Assembly (NCBI GenBank): GCA_963422705.1
Contig: OY730443.1
Location: forward strand, 3,844,001 to 3,908,000
From: G963422705 sp963422705
GTDB taxonomy: Bacteria; Poribacteria; WGA-4E; WGA-3G
Length of the DNA stretch: 64,000 nucleotides
Direction: 5' to 3'
Part shown: positions 8,479 through 16,049 of the stretch, in pieces
Layout: each line of letters opens with the position of its first letter
Position numbering within the stretch: position 1 is the first letter of the stretch
The notes under the pieces: generated by a model
What the model was told of the DNA's origin: nothing
The model's input: the letters and a program-made list of their open reading frames with translations, nothing else
The model's database searches: none
Translations under genes and position numbers: made by a program

Positions 8479-8694
8479 TTACAAAGAATCCTTTTCTGTG
8501 TAAAATTGCAGGGCTGTCAATGCCTGAATGCGGAGATACCGGATTTCGAGACATTGTGGGCAGTGCAAAGCGATGTAATACTGCTCGTTGAAAACAGCAT
8601 CAATCCAGGTATCATCCCCCATTTTACCTAAAAACTGCTCAAGCACCCGGTATTCTTTGTGACAGTCCGGGCAGATTTGTGATAGCACCCACAC
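8479..8694 (-). CDS. Small zinc-ribbon-like protein, 71 residues
   Basis: The frame contains CPDCHKEY near the N-terminus and CPQC near residue 50, a four-cysteine knuckle pair typical of small zinc ribbons. The first codons (MWVL) lie inside the terminal hairpin of the IS200/IS605-like element. The original start may therefore have been lost when the element inserted, or the gene now uses a start provided by the element. I do not recognise a family. Coding status is uncertain because the frame is short. Confidence 0.45.
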   Translation of the reverse strand: MWVLSQICPDCHKEYRVLEQFLGKMGDDTWIDAVFNEQYYIALHCPQCLEIRYLRIQALTALQFYTEKDSL

Positions 8695-8818
8695 GCTAAA
8701 GCGTGGGGCTTCGGTTTCGTAGCAACTGCGGTTGGGGAGATAGGTAGAATATCGTATCCTTTGGATACGATGTTTCTACCATGGCAAGCATGTTGGCAAG
8801 CAACATGAGATCCCCAAC
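8688..8818 (-). ncRNA. Structured omega-RNA-like region downstream of tnpB remnant
   Basis: Between the tnpB stop (8898) and the element end, the DNA folds as a three-way junction. The outer stem pairs 8731-8738 (GTTGGGGA) with 8811-8818. Inside are a 16-bp hairpin at 8743-8780 with one bulge and a 7-bp hairpin at 8789-8807 (CATGTTG/CAACATG). The end hairpin at 8689-8708 follows. TnpB guide RNAs overlap the 3' end of tnpB and the right end of the element, so position and strand fit. Transcription is not shown. Confidence 0.45.
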
Positions 8819-8897
8819 TCCGTTTTCTCATAGAGATTACCGTCTTACTGTCGCTCCACCAGCGGGCGTTTCTCTGTAGTTTTCTACAGGCATATCG

Positions 8898-9301
8898 TCA
8901 AGTGACGGCTATCCCTGCCCGCAATATGTTTATCGCAGCGTTTACATCCCTATCGTGGTGTGAACCACAGTCGGGGCATGTCCACTGCCTATCGTCCAAT
9001 GTTAGGGTTTCGTTATGAAAACCGCAATCACGACAAGGTTTGGTTGTAGCTGTCCATTGTCCGACTTTTTTAAAATGACGCTTATGTTTTTGACACTTTT
9101 GCTGAGGGCTAAGTTCTTTGTTGAGAGACCCAAGTTTGTTCAAGTTCGCTTTCAAAGGGTGTGGGTTTGTATTTTCTCACCCGTGCTAAGTGTCAAGTAT
9201 GCGTCTTTCATACCGAAATCTGCCCCAACGCTTTTACCTGTTGTCGGCAGTGGGCTAAAATCTGTATCAGTTGTTGTAATACAAAGCCAATAGGTTCCGC
9301 A
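8898..9301 (-). pseudogene. tnpB: tnpB (OrfB) remnant, frameshifted with internal deletion
   Basis: TnpB is an RNA-guided nuclease of IS200/IS605 elements. Frame one (9301 to 9152) gives the RuvC-I segment SVGADFGMKDAYLTLSTGEK with its Asp, then stops. Frame two (9155 to 8898) continues with KANLNKLGSLNKELSPQQK, then jumps directly to the zinc ribbon (CRDCGFH...CPDCGSHHDRDVNAAINIL). About 100 residues that normally lie between these parts, including the RuvC-II Glu, are missing, and so is the N-terminal 100-150 residues. The final Asp of RuvC-III (HDRD) is retained. The protein cannot be an active nuclease. Confidence 0.8.
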
Positions 9302-9321
9302 TAGGTTTCATGGACTATCAA

Positions 9322-9404
9322 GTATCAAGTCTTTTACCCCGTTTCAGTGGGTAGGCAGACACGTTACCAAGTGGTAACGCTGTTCATGTCTGCTAACTTG
9401 ATAC
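9322..9404. repeat. Nested long hairpin upstream of tnpB remnant
   Basis: Three stems are nested: GTATCAAGT (9322-9330) with ACTTGATAC (9396-9404), GCAGACA (9355-9361) with TGTCTGC (9387-9393), and CGTTACCA (9362-9369) with TGGTAACG (9372-9379). It sits in the 5' part of the element. Confidence 0.6.
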
Positions 9405-9562
9405 GAATATCATATCACATTTTTAGCATAAAAGTCAATTTTATTTTACAAGGATTAGGCCCTTAGCGGGCTTATATCCCAACCCTAAAGGATTGGGCAA
9501 AACAAACGAATGCCCGTAAATCGTGCCCGATATCAATTTTGTCTAGCCAACTCATTTTTTCG

Positions 9563-10861
9563 TCATTCGGTTTTATCAGCTCCGATGAGAAAGGGCTCAA
9601 CCGCCTTGAGGTATCTGCTGGGTATGCGCGCTTCAACCCTCACCAGTTCGGTTGTGTATTTCGTGTCGCTAACTGTGCCGTGCTTATAGAGTAAGTCCAA
9701 GGTTTTTCCGTCCGTATAAGGGATGCCGAGGTGTATCGGAATCTGATGCACGGCAAAACGTTGTGCCAGTGTGTCAGTTAAGTTTTCAATGCCGTCTCCT
9801 CGTTGTGCAGAGAGGGGTATCGCCTCCGGATAGCGGCTGCGGATGAATTGTATCTCTTCTTCGATTTTAAGCTTGTCGATTTTATTCAGCACTATCACCA
9901 TAGGAACATCTGCAGCCCCCAATTCCGTGAGTACCTGGTTGACAGCGTCAATCTGTGCTTCTGCTTCCGGATGACTGACATCGACGACATGAATTAGCAG
10001 TTCTGCCGCTGCCACTTCTTCCAATGTTGCCTTGAACGCAGCAACCAGCTGGTGCGGAAGTTTTTTGATAAAACCGACAGTATCACTCAAAAGCATCTGC
10101 TGGTTTTGTGGGAGTTTGACTTTTCGCGTCGTTGAGTCAAGTGTCGCGAACAACTTATCTTCGGCGAGAACGTTTCCACCGGTAAGCGCGTTGAAGAGGG
10201 TAGACTTTCCGGCATTGGTATATCCAACGAGGGAGACGTTCATTTTTTCGGCGCGATTGCGTCGTTGCACATTCCGTCGTTTTTCAACGTTCTCGAGCCC
10301 CTTTTTGACGTGAGAGATTTGCCTACGTATCCAGCGCCTGTCCATTTCAAGCTGAGTTTCTCCAGGGCCACGCAAATATCCCCCGCTACTGCCGCCTGTT
10401 GCGAGTCGTGAAAGGTGTGTCCACATCCGGGTGAGTCTCGGCATCGCATATTCAAGTTGTGCCAAAGCAACCTGTAGCCGTGCTGCTTTCGTCTGCGCGC
10501 GTTGTGAAAAGACTTGGAGGATGAGCCCTGTTCTGTCAATCGCTGCGGTATCAAGGGCCTTTTCTATATTTCGCGTTTGCGCGGGGGAGAGCTCCTCGTC
10601 AAAAATAATTGCATCGGCTTGAAGCTCCGAGACGAGGGACTTCAACTCTTCGACCTTCCCTTCCCCAATAAAGTAGGTAGGATTCGGCACATTCCGTGGG
10701 TGAATCGTCTCGCAAACAGGGGCTATGCCGGCAGTTTCTGTGAGCTGCCGCAGTTCGGATAAGGACTCCTCGGTTTCGTGCATGAACGCATCCCGGAGTT
10801 TCACCCCAACCAAGATTGCCCGCGACGGCGGGTTAGGGGCTCGTGTATCGTAAAGCTGCAT
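9563..10861 (-). CDS. hflX: GTPase HflX
   Basis: HflX is a ribosome-associated GTPase that rescues stalled or stressed 70S ribosomes by splitting them. The 432-residue protein has the N-terminal HflX domain (PNPTYFIGEGKVEEL, DAIIFDEELSPAQ) and the glycine-rich linker SGGYLRGPGETQLE. The G domain follows with G1 GYTNAGKST near residue 213, G3 DTVGF and G4 NKID. The start at 10861 is chosen because AAGGAGG lies 6 nt upstream; an upstream in-frame ATG at 10930 would add 23 atypical residues. It is divergent from smpB, so two ribosome-rescue genes share one intergenic region. A candidate promoter lies at 10891-10919. Confidence 0.95.
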   Translation of the reverse strand: MQLYDTRAPNPPSRAILVGVKLRDAFMHETEESLSELRQLTETAGIAPVCETIHPRNVPNPTYFIGEGKVEELKSLVSELQADAIIFDEELSPAQTRNIEKALDTAAIDRTGLILQVFSQRAQTKAARLQVALAQLEYAMPRLTRMWTHLSRLATGGSSGGYLRGPGETQLEMDRRWIRRQISHVKKGLENVEKRRNVQRRNRAEKMNVSLVGYTNAGKSTLFNALTGGNVLAEDKLFATLDSTTRKVKLPQNQQMLLSDTVGFIKKLPHQLVAAFKATLEEVAAAELLIHVVDVSHPEAEAQIDAVNQVLTELGAADVPMVIVLNKIDKLKIEEEIQFIRSRYPEAIPLSAQRGDGIENLTDTLAQRFAVHQIPIHLGIPYTDGKTLDLLYKHGTVSDTKYTTELVRVEARIPSRYLKAVEPFLIGADKTE

Positions 10862-10890
10862 CGGTTCCTCCTTGGAAATATCGGATATAT

Positions 10891-10919
10891 AGTTTATCAC
10901 GAGGGGGCACGGTTTGCAA
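10891..10919 (-). promoter_or_regulatory. Candidate sigma-70 promoter of hflX
   Basis: On the minus strand TTGCAA (10919-10914) and TAAACT (10896-10891) are spaced by 17 nt, about 30 nt before the AGGAGG start of hflX. Confidence 0.5.
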
Positions 10920-10965
10920 CTAAAATCCACTGCCTCGAAAAATTCGTAAATTCCGAAGCTTTTTG

Positions 10966-10995
10966 TTGCATACAGATTAATTTGTATGTTATAAT
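10966..10995 (+). promoter_or_regulatory. Sigma-70 promoter of smpB
   Basis: TTGCAT (10966-10971) and a perfect TATAAT (10990-10995) are spaced by 18 nt. Transcription would begin near 11002, so the upstream GTG at 11005 would be essentially leaderless; this favours a later smpB start. Confidence 0.6.
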
Positions 10996-11061
10996 TGATA
11001 TATTGTGAAAACCGGTAAAAATTCCGCTGTAGGCATGTTGCCTGCTACCTCTCAGAATTCG

Positions 11062-11490
11062 ATGATTACCGTTAATCGTAAGGCCCGTTATGACTACAAC
11101 CTGCAAGAACGGTATGAAGCAGGTATCGTTCTGCAAGGAACCGAAGTAAAGGCGACTCGCAGCGGGAAGTTTAATCTTACCGATAGTTACGCACAAATTA
11201 ACGACGGGGAGATATTCTTGATAGATGCACATATCGGCACCTATGAACACGGTAACCGTGAGAATCATGCGCCGAAACGTCAGCGAAAACTACTGTTGCA
11301 CCGAAGAGAAATCAAGAAAATTGAACGTTCAATTCGTTCAAAGGGCATGACAATTGTGCCAACCCGGGCATATTTTACTAACGGAAAGGTTAAGATAGAA
11401 CTCGCCGTAGCGGTAGGTAAAAGACTTTACGATAAGCGCGCCAAGCTACAGAACGAGGCAGCTGTACGCGAAATTCGGGATTACCGTTAA
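11062..11490 (+). CDS. smpB: SsrA-binding protein SmpB
   Basis: SmpB binds tmRNA and delivers it to stalled ribosomes. The 142-residue product matches the family throughout. It has NRKARYDY, YEAGIVLQGTEVKATRSGK, the strand GEIFLIDAHIGTYEHGN, then HAPKRQRKLLLHRREI and a basic C-terminal tail (GKRLYDKRAKLQN...). I start at ATG 11062 because family members begin a few residues before NRKA. In-frame ATG 11035 and GTG 11005 would add 9 or 19 residues without similarity, and neither has a good ribosome-binding site. The gene lies directly upstream of tmRNA, a common arrangement. Confidence 0.93.
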   Translation: MITVNRKARYDYNLQERYEAGIVLQGTEVKATRSGKFNLTDSYAQINDGEIFLIDAHIGTYEHGNRENHAPKRQRKLLLHRREIKKIERSIRSKGMTIVPTRAYFTNGKVKIELAVAVGKRLYDKRAKLQNEAAVREIRDYR

Positions 11491-11505
11491 TCGGAGATGT
11501 CTAAC

Positions 11506-11545
11506 GCTTTTCACAAGCTCAGTCAGCTTTTCACAAGCTCAGTTA
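11506..11545 (+). repeat. Tandem 20-bp duplication between smpB and ssrA
   Basis: The unit GCTTTTCACAAGCTCAGTCA (11506-11525) is followed at once by a copy with one mismatch (11526-11545). It sits 43 nt before the tmRNA 5' end. Its role is unknown. Confidence 0.75.
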
Positions 11546-11587
11546 AAATAAATGCGGATTCGGTGTTAACAAACCCACAAAAATTCA

Positions 11588-11938
11588 GGGGGTGTAAAGG
11601 TTTCGACGAAGGTAGATGAGATATAGGTTGCATGCCGAGGACTCCGCAGGCCTCGTTAAATTGGCGGAACAACTATAATTGCTGATGAAGAATTAGCATT
11701 AGCTGCCTAATGCAGCTACGCTTTGCCGCCCTGCTGCCCGTCAGGAAAGTAAAAGCGCCGCAAAACGGGCTAGTGTCCCGCCTTTTCTCAAGGGGCACGC
11801 CACGAATTTTTACTTGAGATAGCCTATTATGAAACGTGCGCAAGCGTATCTAATCGGCGAAATTTAGAACTTGTGATAAGCATGTAGTAGCCTCTATTGA
11901 AATGCTTTCGGACGCGGGTTCGACTCCCGCCACCTCCA
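11588..11938 (+). ncRNA. ssrA: Transfer-messenger RNA (tmRNA)
   Basis: tmRNA releases stalled ribosomes and adds a degradation tag. The 5' end GGGGGTG (11588-11594), followed by the conserved AAAGGTTTCGAC, pairs with CACCTCC (11931-11937) to form the acceptor stem; the T-arm GGGTTCGACTCCC precedes it. CCA is not encoded. A tag frame ends at TAA 11708-11710 and reads ...ADEELALAA, with a possible full tag of GGTTIIADEELALAA from 11663. The resume codon is inferred. Length about 351 nt. SmpB lies immediately upstream. Confidence 0.95.
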
Positions 11939-11958
11939 CTTCTTATACAAAGTCCAGG

Positions 11959-12378
11959 ATGGAAATGGCTGAGTTTAAGAACTTACCGGCGCGTGTCCAA
12001 AAATTAATTAACACCGAATTGATGTCAGATGAACAGTTCCGTTTTTGCATACTCGGGAGCTCAGTCCGCTTAAGCCCTGATTTTATTGTGCTCACAACAC
12101 ATCGTGTGCTTGTCGTAGATGAACGACGGATAGGTATACTCGGCGTTTCCTACGCAAATATTCGATGTAACGTCCGCTTTACACAGATAAAAGCGGTACA
12201 CCTTGTTTATCGCCTCAAGCATCGGCTTTTGAGGCAAGCCTGTCTCGAAATTGAAGTTACGCGTCAAGTCCATCTGCTTGATAATATCAATATCCGTGAA
12301 GCGAAGCGCATTCAAGCATTCATCGAAGCGCACCTCTCGGGGAAATCTACCCCCTCAATAAAGAGAAAGCAGTCTTAG
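11959..12378 (+). CDS. Bacterial PH-domain-like small protein
   Basis: The 139-residue protein reads as a single bacterial pleckstrin-homology-like domain, with strands such as FIVLTTHRVLVVDERRIGI and CLEIEV, and a C-terminal helix (REAKRIQAFIEAHL). Such domains in bacteria are often regulatory or scaffold modules. The start at 11959 lies 20 nt after the tmRNA 3' end; an earlier frame would run into the tmRNA itself. No terminator separates it from ssrA, and the YqiJ/YqiK genes follow on the same strand 92 nt later. The function is unknown; the context suggests a membrane- or flotillin-linked role. Confidence 0.7.
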   Translation: MEMAEFKNLPARVQKLINTELMSDEQFRFCILGSSVRLSPDFIVLTTHRVLVVDERRIGILGVSYANIRCNVRFTQIKAVHLVYRLKHRLLRQACLEIEVTRQVHLLDNINIREAKRIQAFIEAHLSGKSTPSIKRKQS

Positions 12379-12470
12379 ACTGAATCGACTTTGAACCATT
12401 CCACGTTACAGCACGCCAGACGTGCTCAAGAAGCTGTCCTTTATAAGACAAATGCTGGGTTCTGAAAATT

Positions 12471-13166
12471 ATGATGGCGTATCTCGAATATTTCCTTGCT
12501 GATTACAATGTCTGGTTTACAGCGCCACTGACTCTTGTCTTCCTCTTCGCGCTCTTTCGGTTGGTTATCGGCGGATTGGATTTTGGTAATGTTGACGCTG
12601 ACGCTGATATTGACGCTGACGCTGATATTGACGCTGACGCTGATATTGACGCTGACGCTGATATTGACGCTGACGCTGATGCCGGCGGAAATGGGAGTGC
12701 ATGGGTGGATGTGTTGGGGTTTTTGAACATTGGCAGAGTCCCTATAATGGTGGCGTTGATGTCGCTTCTCGGAATTTGGGGAATTTCCGGACTGCTGACG
12801 AATGCAGTCTTTAGTGTTGAAAGGAATCCGCAGTGGCTTTGGGCTTCCTGTATTGTTGCGTTTCTATGTAGTTTTATTGGTACTCGCTACCTCACATTCG
12901 GCATGTCCAAACTCTTTCCTGAAAGTGAACGTGCCGTTACAGATGTTCAGCTGCTCGGTTTAAAAGGACGCGTCATTAGCGGGCAAATTACATCCACTTT
13001 TGGAACAGCCCGTGTCCAGGTTCCCGAAGGGCCGACACTCACAGTAAATTGTCGGGTAAAAACAGATGAAGAAAGCCCACTCAAAGGGGATACCGTAATT
13101 TTAATCAACTATGACGATGAAAAACGAATTTTCGATGTGAAAAAAGCCGGTTCAGAATTGTACTAA
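12471..13166 (+). CDS. yqiJ: YqiJ-like membrane protein with OB-fold (NfeD-related), flotillin partner
   Basis: The 231-residue protein has an N-terminal membrane segment (about residues 15-35), a spacer of DADADI repeats (residues 42-70), two further membrane segments (about 85-145) and a C-terminal OB-fold-like domain beginning near LLGLKGRVISGQI. This layout matches YqiJ/NfeD proteins, which are encoded beside flotillins and help organise membrane microdomains. The flotillin YqiK gene follows after 97 nt. The acidic repeat is encoded by a perfect 18-bp minisatellite and is not a family feature. ATG 12474 is an alternative start. Confidence 0.82.
   Translation: MMAYLEYFLADYNVWFTAPLTLVFLFALFRLVIGGLDFGNVDADADIDADADIDADADIDADADIDADADAGGNGSAWVDVLGFLNIGRVPIMVALMSLLGIWGISGLLTNAVFSVERNPQWLWASCIVAFLCSFIGTRYLTFGMSKLFPESERAVTDVQLLGLKGRVISGQITSTFGTARVQVPEGPTLTVNCRVKTDEESPLKGDTVILINYDDEKRIFDVKKAGSELY
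12594..12680 (+). repeat. In-frame 18-bp minisatellite in yqiJ
   Basis: The unit GACGCTGACGCTGATATT is repeated identically 4.8 times and encodes Asp-Ala-Asp-Ala-Asp-Ile. The lack of any silent change points to recent expansion or ongoing copy-number change. Confidence 0.95.
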
Positions 13167-13263
13167 GGTTCAAATCGATTTTTGTTTCAGTGTATTTATC
13201 GAAGATTTCTAAATTTCCATCGGCATGCTTTGCCGGTGCGCTCATACTGTTTGGAGGAACATT

Positions 13264-15126
13264 ATGGATGCCAATTTGTTTTTAACGATTGTCGGTAGTC
13301 TCGTCGCGCTATTTGTCATTTTTGTGCTTATCTACAAATCCTTTTATAGAAAGGCGCCGCCCGACTCCGCATTGGTGATATCCGGGGGACGGAAAAAACG
13401 GGTTGTGTTTGGCGGGACGCTTATCAATCCCATTACGAATACGACGCAATTGATTTCATTGAATACGATGCAACTGCCCGTTGAACGGACAGGACACGCA
13501 GCATTGATTACCAAAGATAGTCTGCGCGTGGATTTGGAAGCTCAATTTTATGTTAAAATTGAGCCACATGAGCAGGATGTGCTCAAAGCCGTCGAAAGCC
13601 TCGGCGATAAAACGTTGACGCCAGCACAGGTTAATTTGTTACTTGAAGGGAAATTAGTAGGCGTTTTGCGAAGTGTGGCAGCAACCATGGAACTGCAGGA
13701 GCTGCACGAGAAACGTCAAGAATTTTCTGATCAGGTTCAAGAAGCCTGCCGGGATGACCTGGAACAAAACGGGTTTAAACTCGAAAGTGTCGCTGTGACA
13801 AACTTAGATCAGACACCCCTTGAGGCGCTTGATGAAAATAACCGATTTGATGTTGTCGCAATTCAGACAATTAAGCAAGAGGTTGAAGATAGGCAGACAC
13901 AGACGGCGCGCATTGAGCATGAAAATAAGGTTAAACGTGAAGAGGACCGGCTCAAATCCGAGCTTGAGATTAAGCAGCGTGAAGAAGAAACGGAAACGCA
14001 AGCCTTAGAAGTGGCACGTCGCCTTGACTTCGCACAGGAGGAGCAGCGCCGTGAAATCGCCACCAATAAAGCAGAACAAGCGCGCACTGTTGAATCCCAT
14101 AAACTCGAACAACTGCAAGCGATTGAGGAGGCACGTTTACGGCAGGAAGAAGCAGTAAAATCAGCCGAGATTGCACAAAAACAGAAACTCGAAGTCGCAC
14201 GAATTGAACAAGAACGTGAGGTTCAAGAGCGAGAGATTATACAAAAACAGGTAGTTGAAATCGCACGTGTTCAGCAGCAACAGAACGTTGAAGAGGCTGA
14301 AATTCAGCGGAACCTCACGGTGGAACAAGCGAAGATTGAACAAGAACGCACCGTTGAAGAAGCAAGCATTTCAAGCCGAATCGTGCTGATAGAGAAACAG
14401 CGTGAGGAAAAAGAGGCTGAAGCAGAAAACGTAATCCACGTTTCAATTAAAGAGAAAGAACGCGAAGCCGCACTCGTTGAATTTTTGGATGTCTCCGCAG
14501 AAAAGGCGAGAGCCGAAGCAGCTGTTTTAACCGCTGAAGCCATTGAGGAAGCGGAACGCCAAAGCAAAATCGCCCTCATTCACGCGGAGCAAGAAGCCGA
14601 CGAAGAACGAATTGCTAAGGAACGCATGGCTGACGCCGAAGCTTACGCCGTTGTCGAAGCCGCTAAGGCAGAACTCGCCGCCGCAGAAGTAAAAGCCGAA
14701 GCACAACGAATCCTTGCCGACGCATTTCTTGTCGAAGCAAAAGCAAAAGCCGATGGCGAAGAAGCTTCTATTACCGCCAAAAATCAGGCAGAACCGCAAG
14801 TTCTCGTTAGTGACGCCGTCCTGGCACTCGTTGAATCCCTACCCCAGGTGACAACCGAATTGATGAAACCGGCTGAACGAATCGAAAGCATCCGCGTTCT
14901 TGACCTGGGCAGTGGGAACGGAAGCAATGGTAACCCAGGCGGAATGAATCGAATTCTCAACGCTATTGTAAATGCCGGGGCAGCAGTGCCGCTCCTCAAG
15001 GAAATTGTCGACTTTACCGGGTTAGAACCCGATAAAATTGCCGAGACTGTTAGGAATTATGCTGCTGGCGTGACGAAGAATAACAAAATCGTCTCTACAG
15101 ATACAGAAGAAGCGGATTCCAATTAA
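13264..15126 (+). CDS. yqiK: Flotillin-like SPFH protein YqiK
   Basis: Flotillins scaffold ordered membrane microdomains. The 620-residue protein begins with one membrane helix (LFLTIVGSLVALFVIFVLIY), followed by an SPFH/band-7 domain (about residues 35-200). A very long charged coiled coil of Glu, Arg, Gln and Ala (about 210-510) comes next, then a short C-terminal region (PQVLVSDAVLALVESLPQV). Length and plan match YqiK proteins. The start at 13264 has GGAGG 6 nt upstream; an earlier in-frame ATG at 13225 would add 13 residues. It is downstream of yqiJ and upstream of a BFN-domain gene. Confidence 0.92.
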   Translation: MDANLFLTIVGSLVALFVIFVLIYKSFYRKAPPDSALVISGGRKKRVVFGGTLINPITNTTQLISLNTMQLPVERTGHAALITKDSLRVDLEAQFYVKIEPHEQDVLKAVESLGDKTLTPAQVNLLLEGKLVGVLRSVAATMELQELHEKRQEFSDQVQEACRDDLEQNGFKLESVAVTNLDQTPLEALDENNRFDVVAIQTIKQEVEDRQTQTARIEHENKVKREEDRLKSELEIKQREEETETQALEVARRLDFAQEEQRREIATNKAEQARTVESHKLEQLQAIEEARLRQEEAVKSAEIAQKQKLEVARIEQEREVQEREIIQKQVVEIARVQQQQNVEEAEIQRNLTVEQAKIEQERTVEEASISSRIVLIEKQREEKEAEAENVIHVSIKEKEREAALVEFLDVSAEKARAEAAVLTAEAIEEAERQSKIALIHAEQEADEERIAKERMADAEAYAVVEAAKAELAAAEVKAEAQRILADAFLVEAKAKADGEEASITAKNQAEPQVLVSDAVLALVESLPQVTTELMKPAERIESIRVLDLGSGNGSNGNPGGMNRILNAIVNAGAAVPLLKEIVDFTGLEPDKIAETVRNYAAGVTKNNKIVSTDTEEADSN

Positions 15127-15215
15127 CCCTCAACCGCTAAGGACGGCGACAAATCGCACATAGCAACCGAAATTAATTCGATTCTAAACGTTTATCAATT
15201 TAGAGAGGACTACAA

Positions 15216-15725
15216 ATGGATAAGCAAGAACAAACTATCGTTGAATTCAACGTGCACTTTCTATCCATCGATCAGAGTACAGGGGCACCGATAGTTGTTT
15301 TAAAAGAAAAAGAAGGTAACTCCAAGCGGATATTGCTGATTTGGATAGGTGAACCGGAAGCAGGTTCCATCCAGATGAGTCTGGAAAAAACGGAGATTCC
15401 CCGCCCTATGACACATGACCTTCTCAAGACTGTGATTGAACAGTTAAATGGACAAGTCACATCTGTCTGTGTGACAGCTGTTGAGGAGCGTACCTTCTTT
15501 GCACAAATCAAACTACAAGTCGACGATAAGGAACTTGATATAGATTCACGCCCAAGCGACGCAATCGCGCTCGCACTCCGATGCGACGCGCCTATCTATG
15601 TGCTAGAACACGTCGTAGAAGAACACGGCTTTTCTGAAAAGGAACTCGAAAAATCACAAAAACGAGATCCGAAAAATCTATTAGAGAATTTAGATGATGA
15701 TACGCTAAAACAGTTTACCGTTTAG
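15216..15725 (+). CDS. Bifunctional nuclease (BFN, DUF151) domain protein
   Basis: The 169-residue protein carries the DUF151/BFN domain over residues 7-140. Recognisable segments are LIWIGEPEAGSI, RPMTHDLLKTVIEQL and the signature DSRPSDAIALALRCDAPIYV. Homologues have been reported as DNase/RNase-like or regulatory proteins; the C-terminal charged tail is variable. An AGAGAGGA ribosome-binding site lies before ATG 15216. It is the last gene of the apparent smpB-ssrA-yqiJK run, and a strong terminator follows 225 nt downstream. The 225-nt gap to the terminator has no convincing gene. Confidence 0.85.
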   Translation: MDKQEQTIVEFNVHFLSIDQSTGAPIVVLKEKEGNSKRILLIWIGEPEAGSIQMSLEKTEIPRPMTHDLLKTVIEQLNGQVTSVCVTAVEERTFFAQIKLQVDDKELDIDSRPSDAIALALRCDAPIYVLEHVVEEHGFSEKELEKSQKRDPKNLLENLDDDTLKQFTV

Positions 15726-15950
15726 AACGTAACCGATTCTAAATTCTCTATCAAAAGCATATTTTGACTTTTCTTTCCTACAAAGATACTTTATGAGATT
15801 CTTGGAGTCAGTGCCCTTGAAAAAAATTGCTTTCCCTGCTTTCCCTGAAGATATCATATATAGGGGGCACCGGGTGTTTTGATTCCATTAAGGATTTAAC
15901 CTTAATTCTCATTTCTAACGTGGTACGAATCATCATAGTCGCCTTTTCAG

Positions 15951-15999
15951 ATGGTATGAATCTCATTTTCGTTCGTCATAAGATTCATACCATTTTTTT
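15951..15999 (+). terminator. Strong intrinsic terminator after the BFN gene
   Basis: ATGGTATGAATCT (15951-15963) pairs perfectly over 13 bp with AGATTCATACCAT (15981-15993), followed by a run of T up to 15999. It would end plus-strand transcripts; the next gene is convergent. Confidence 0.88.
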
Positions 16000-16049
16000 A
16001 TTCAATTTTTAGATTACTATCGAGGGGCTTATACACCTAAACACTCATT

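Larger units (their letters stand above)
8688..9497 (-). mobile_element. Decayed IS200/IS605-type element carrying a tnpB remnant
   Basis: The element is bounded by two palindromes of similar design. One is CCACACGC-TAAA-GCGTGGGG at about 8689-8708; the other is CCCAACC...AAGG-TTGGG at 9478-9497, with a further GCCC/GGGC hairpin at 9459-9471. Subterminal hairpins are the hallmark of this family, which has no terminal inverted repeats. Inside is a frameshifted and internally deleted tnpB and no tnpA. At about 0.8 kb it is roughly half the length of intact tnpB-only elements. Exact ends cannot be fixed without other copies. Confidence 0.6.

Noticed and set aside
12503..12730. Antisense Ser/Ala repeat protein opposite yqiJ
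   Set aside because: It is only the complement of the DADADI minisatellite; there is no start context or non-repeat domain.
15827..16012. Small plus-strand frame between the BFN gene and the terminator
   Set aside because: Its 3' half is the terminator hairpin and it has no ribosome-binding site or recognisable motif.
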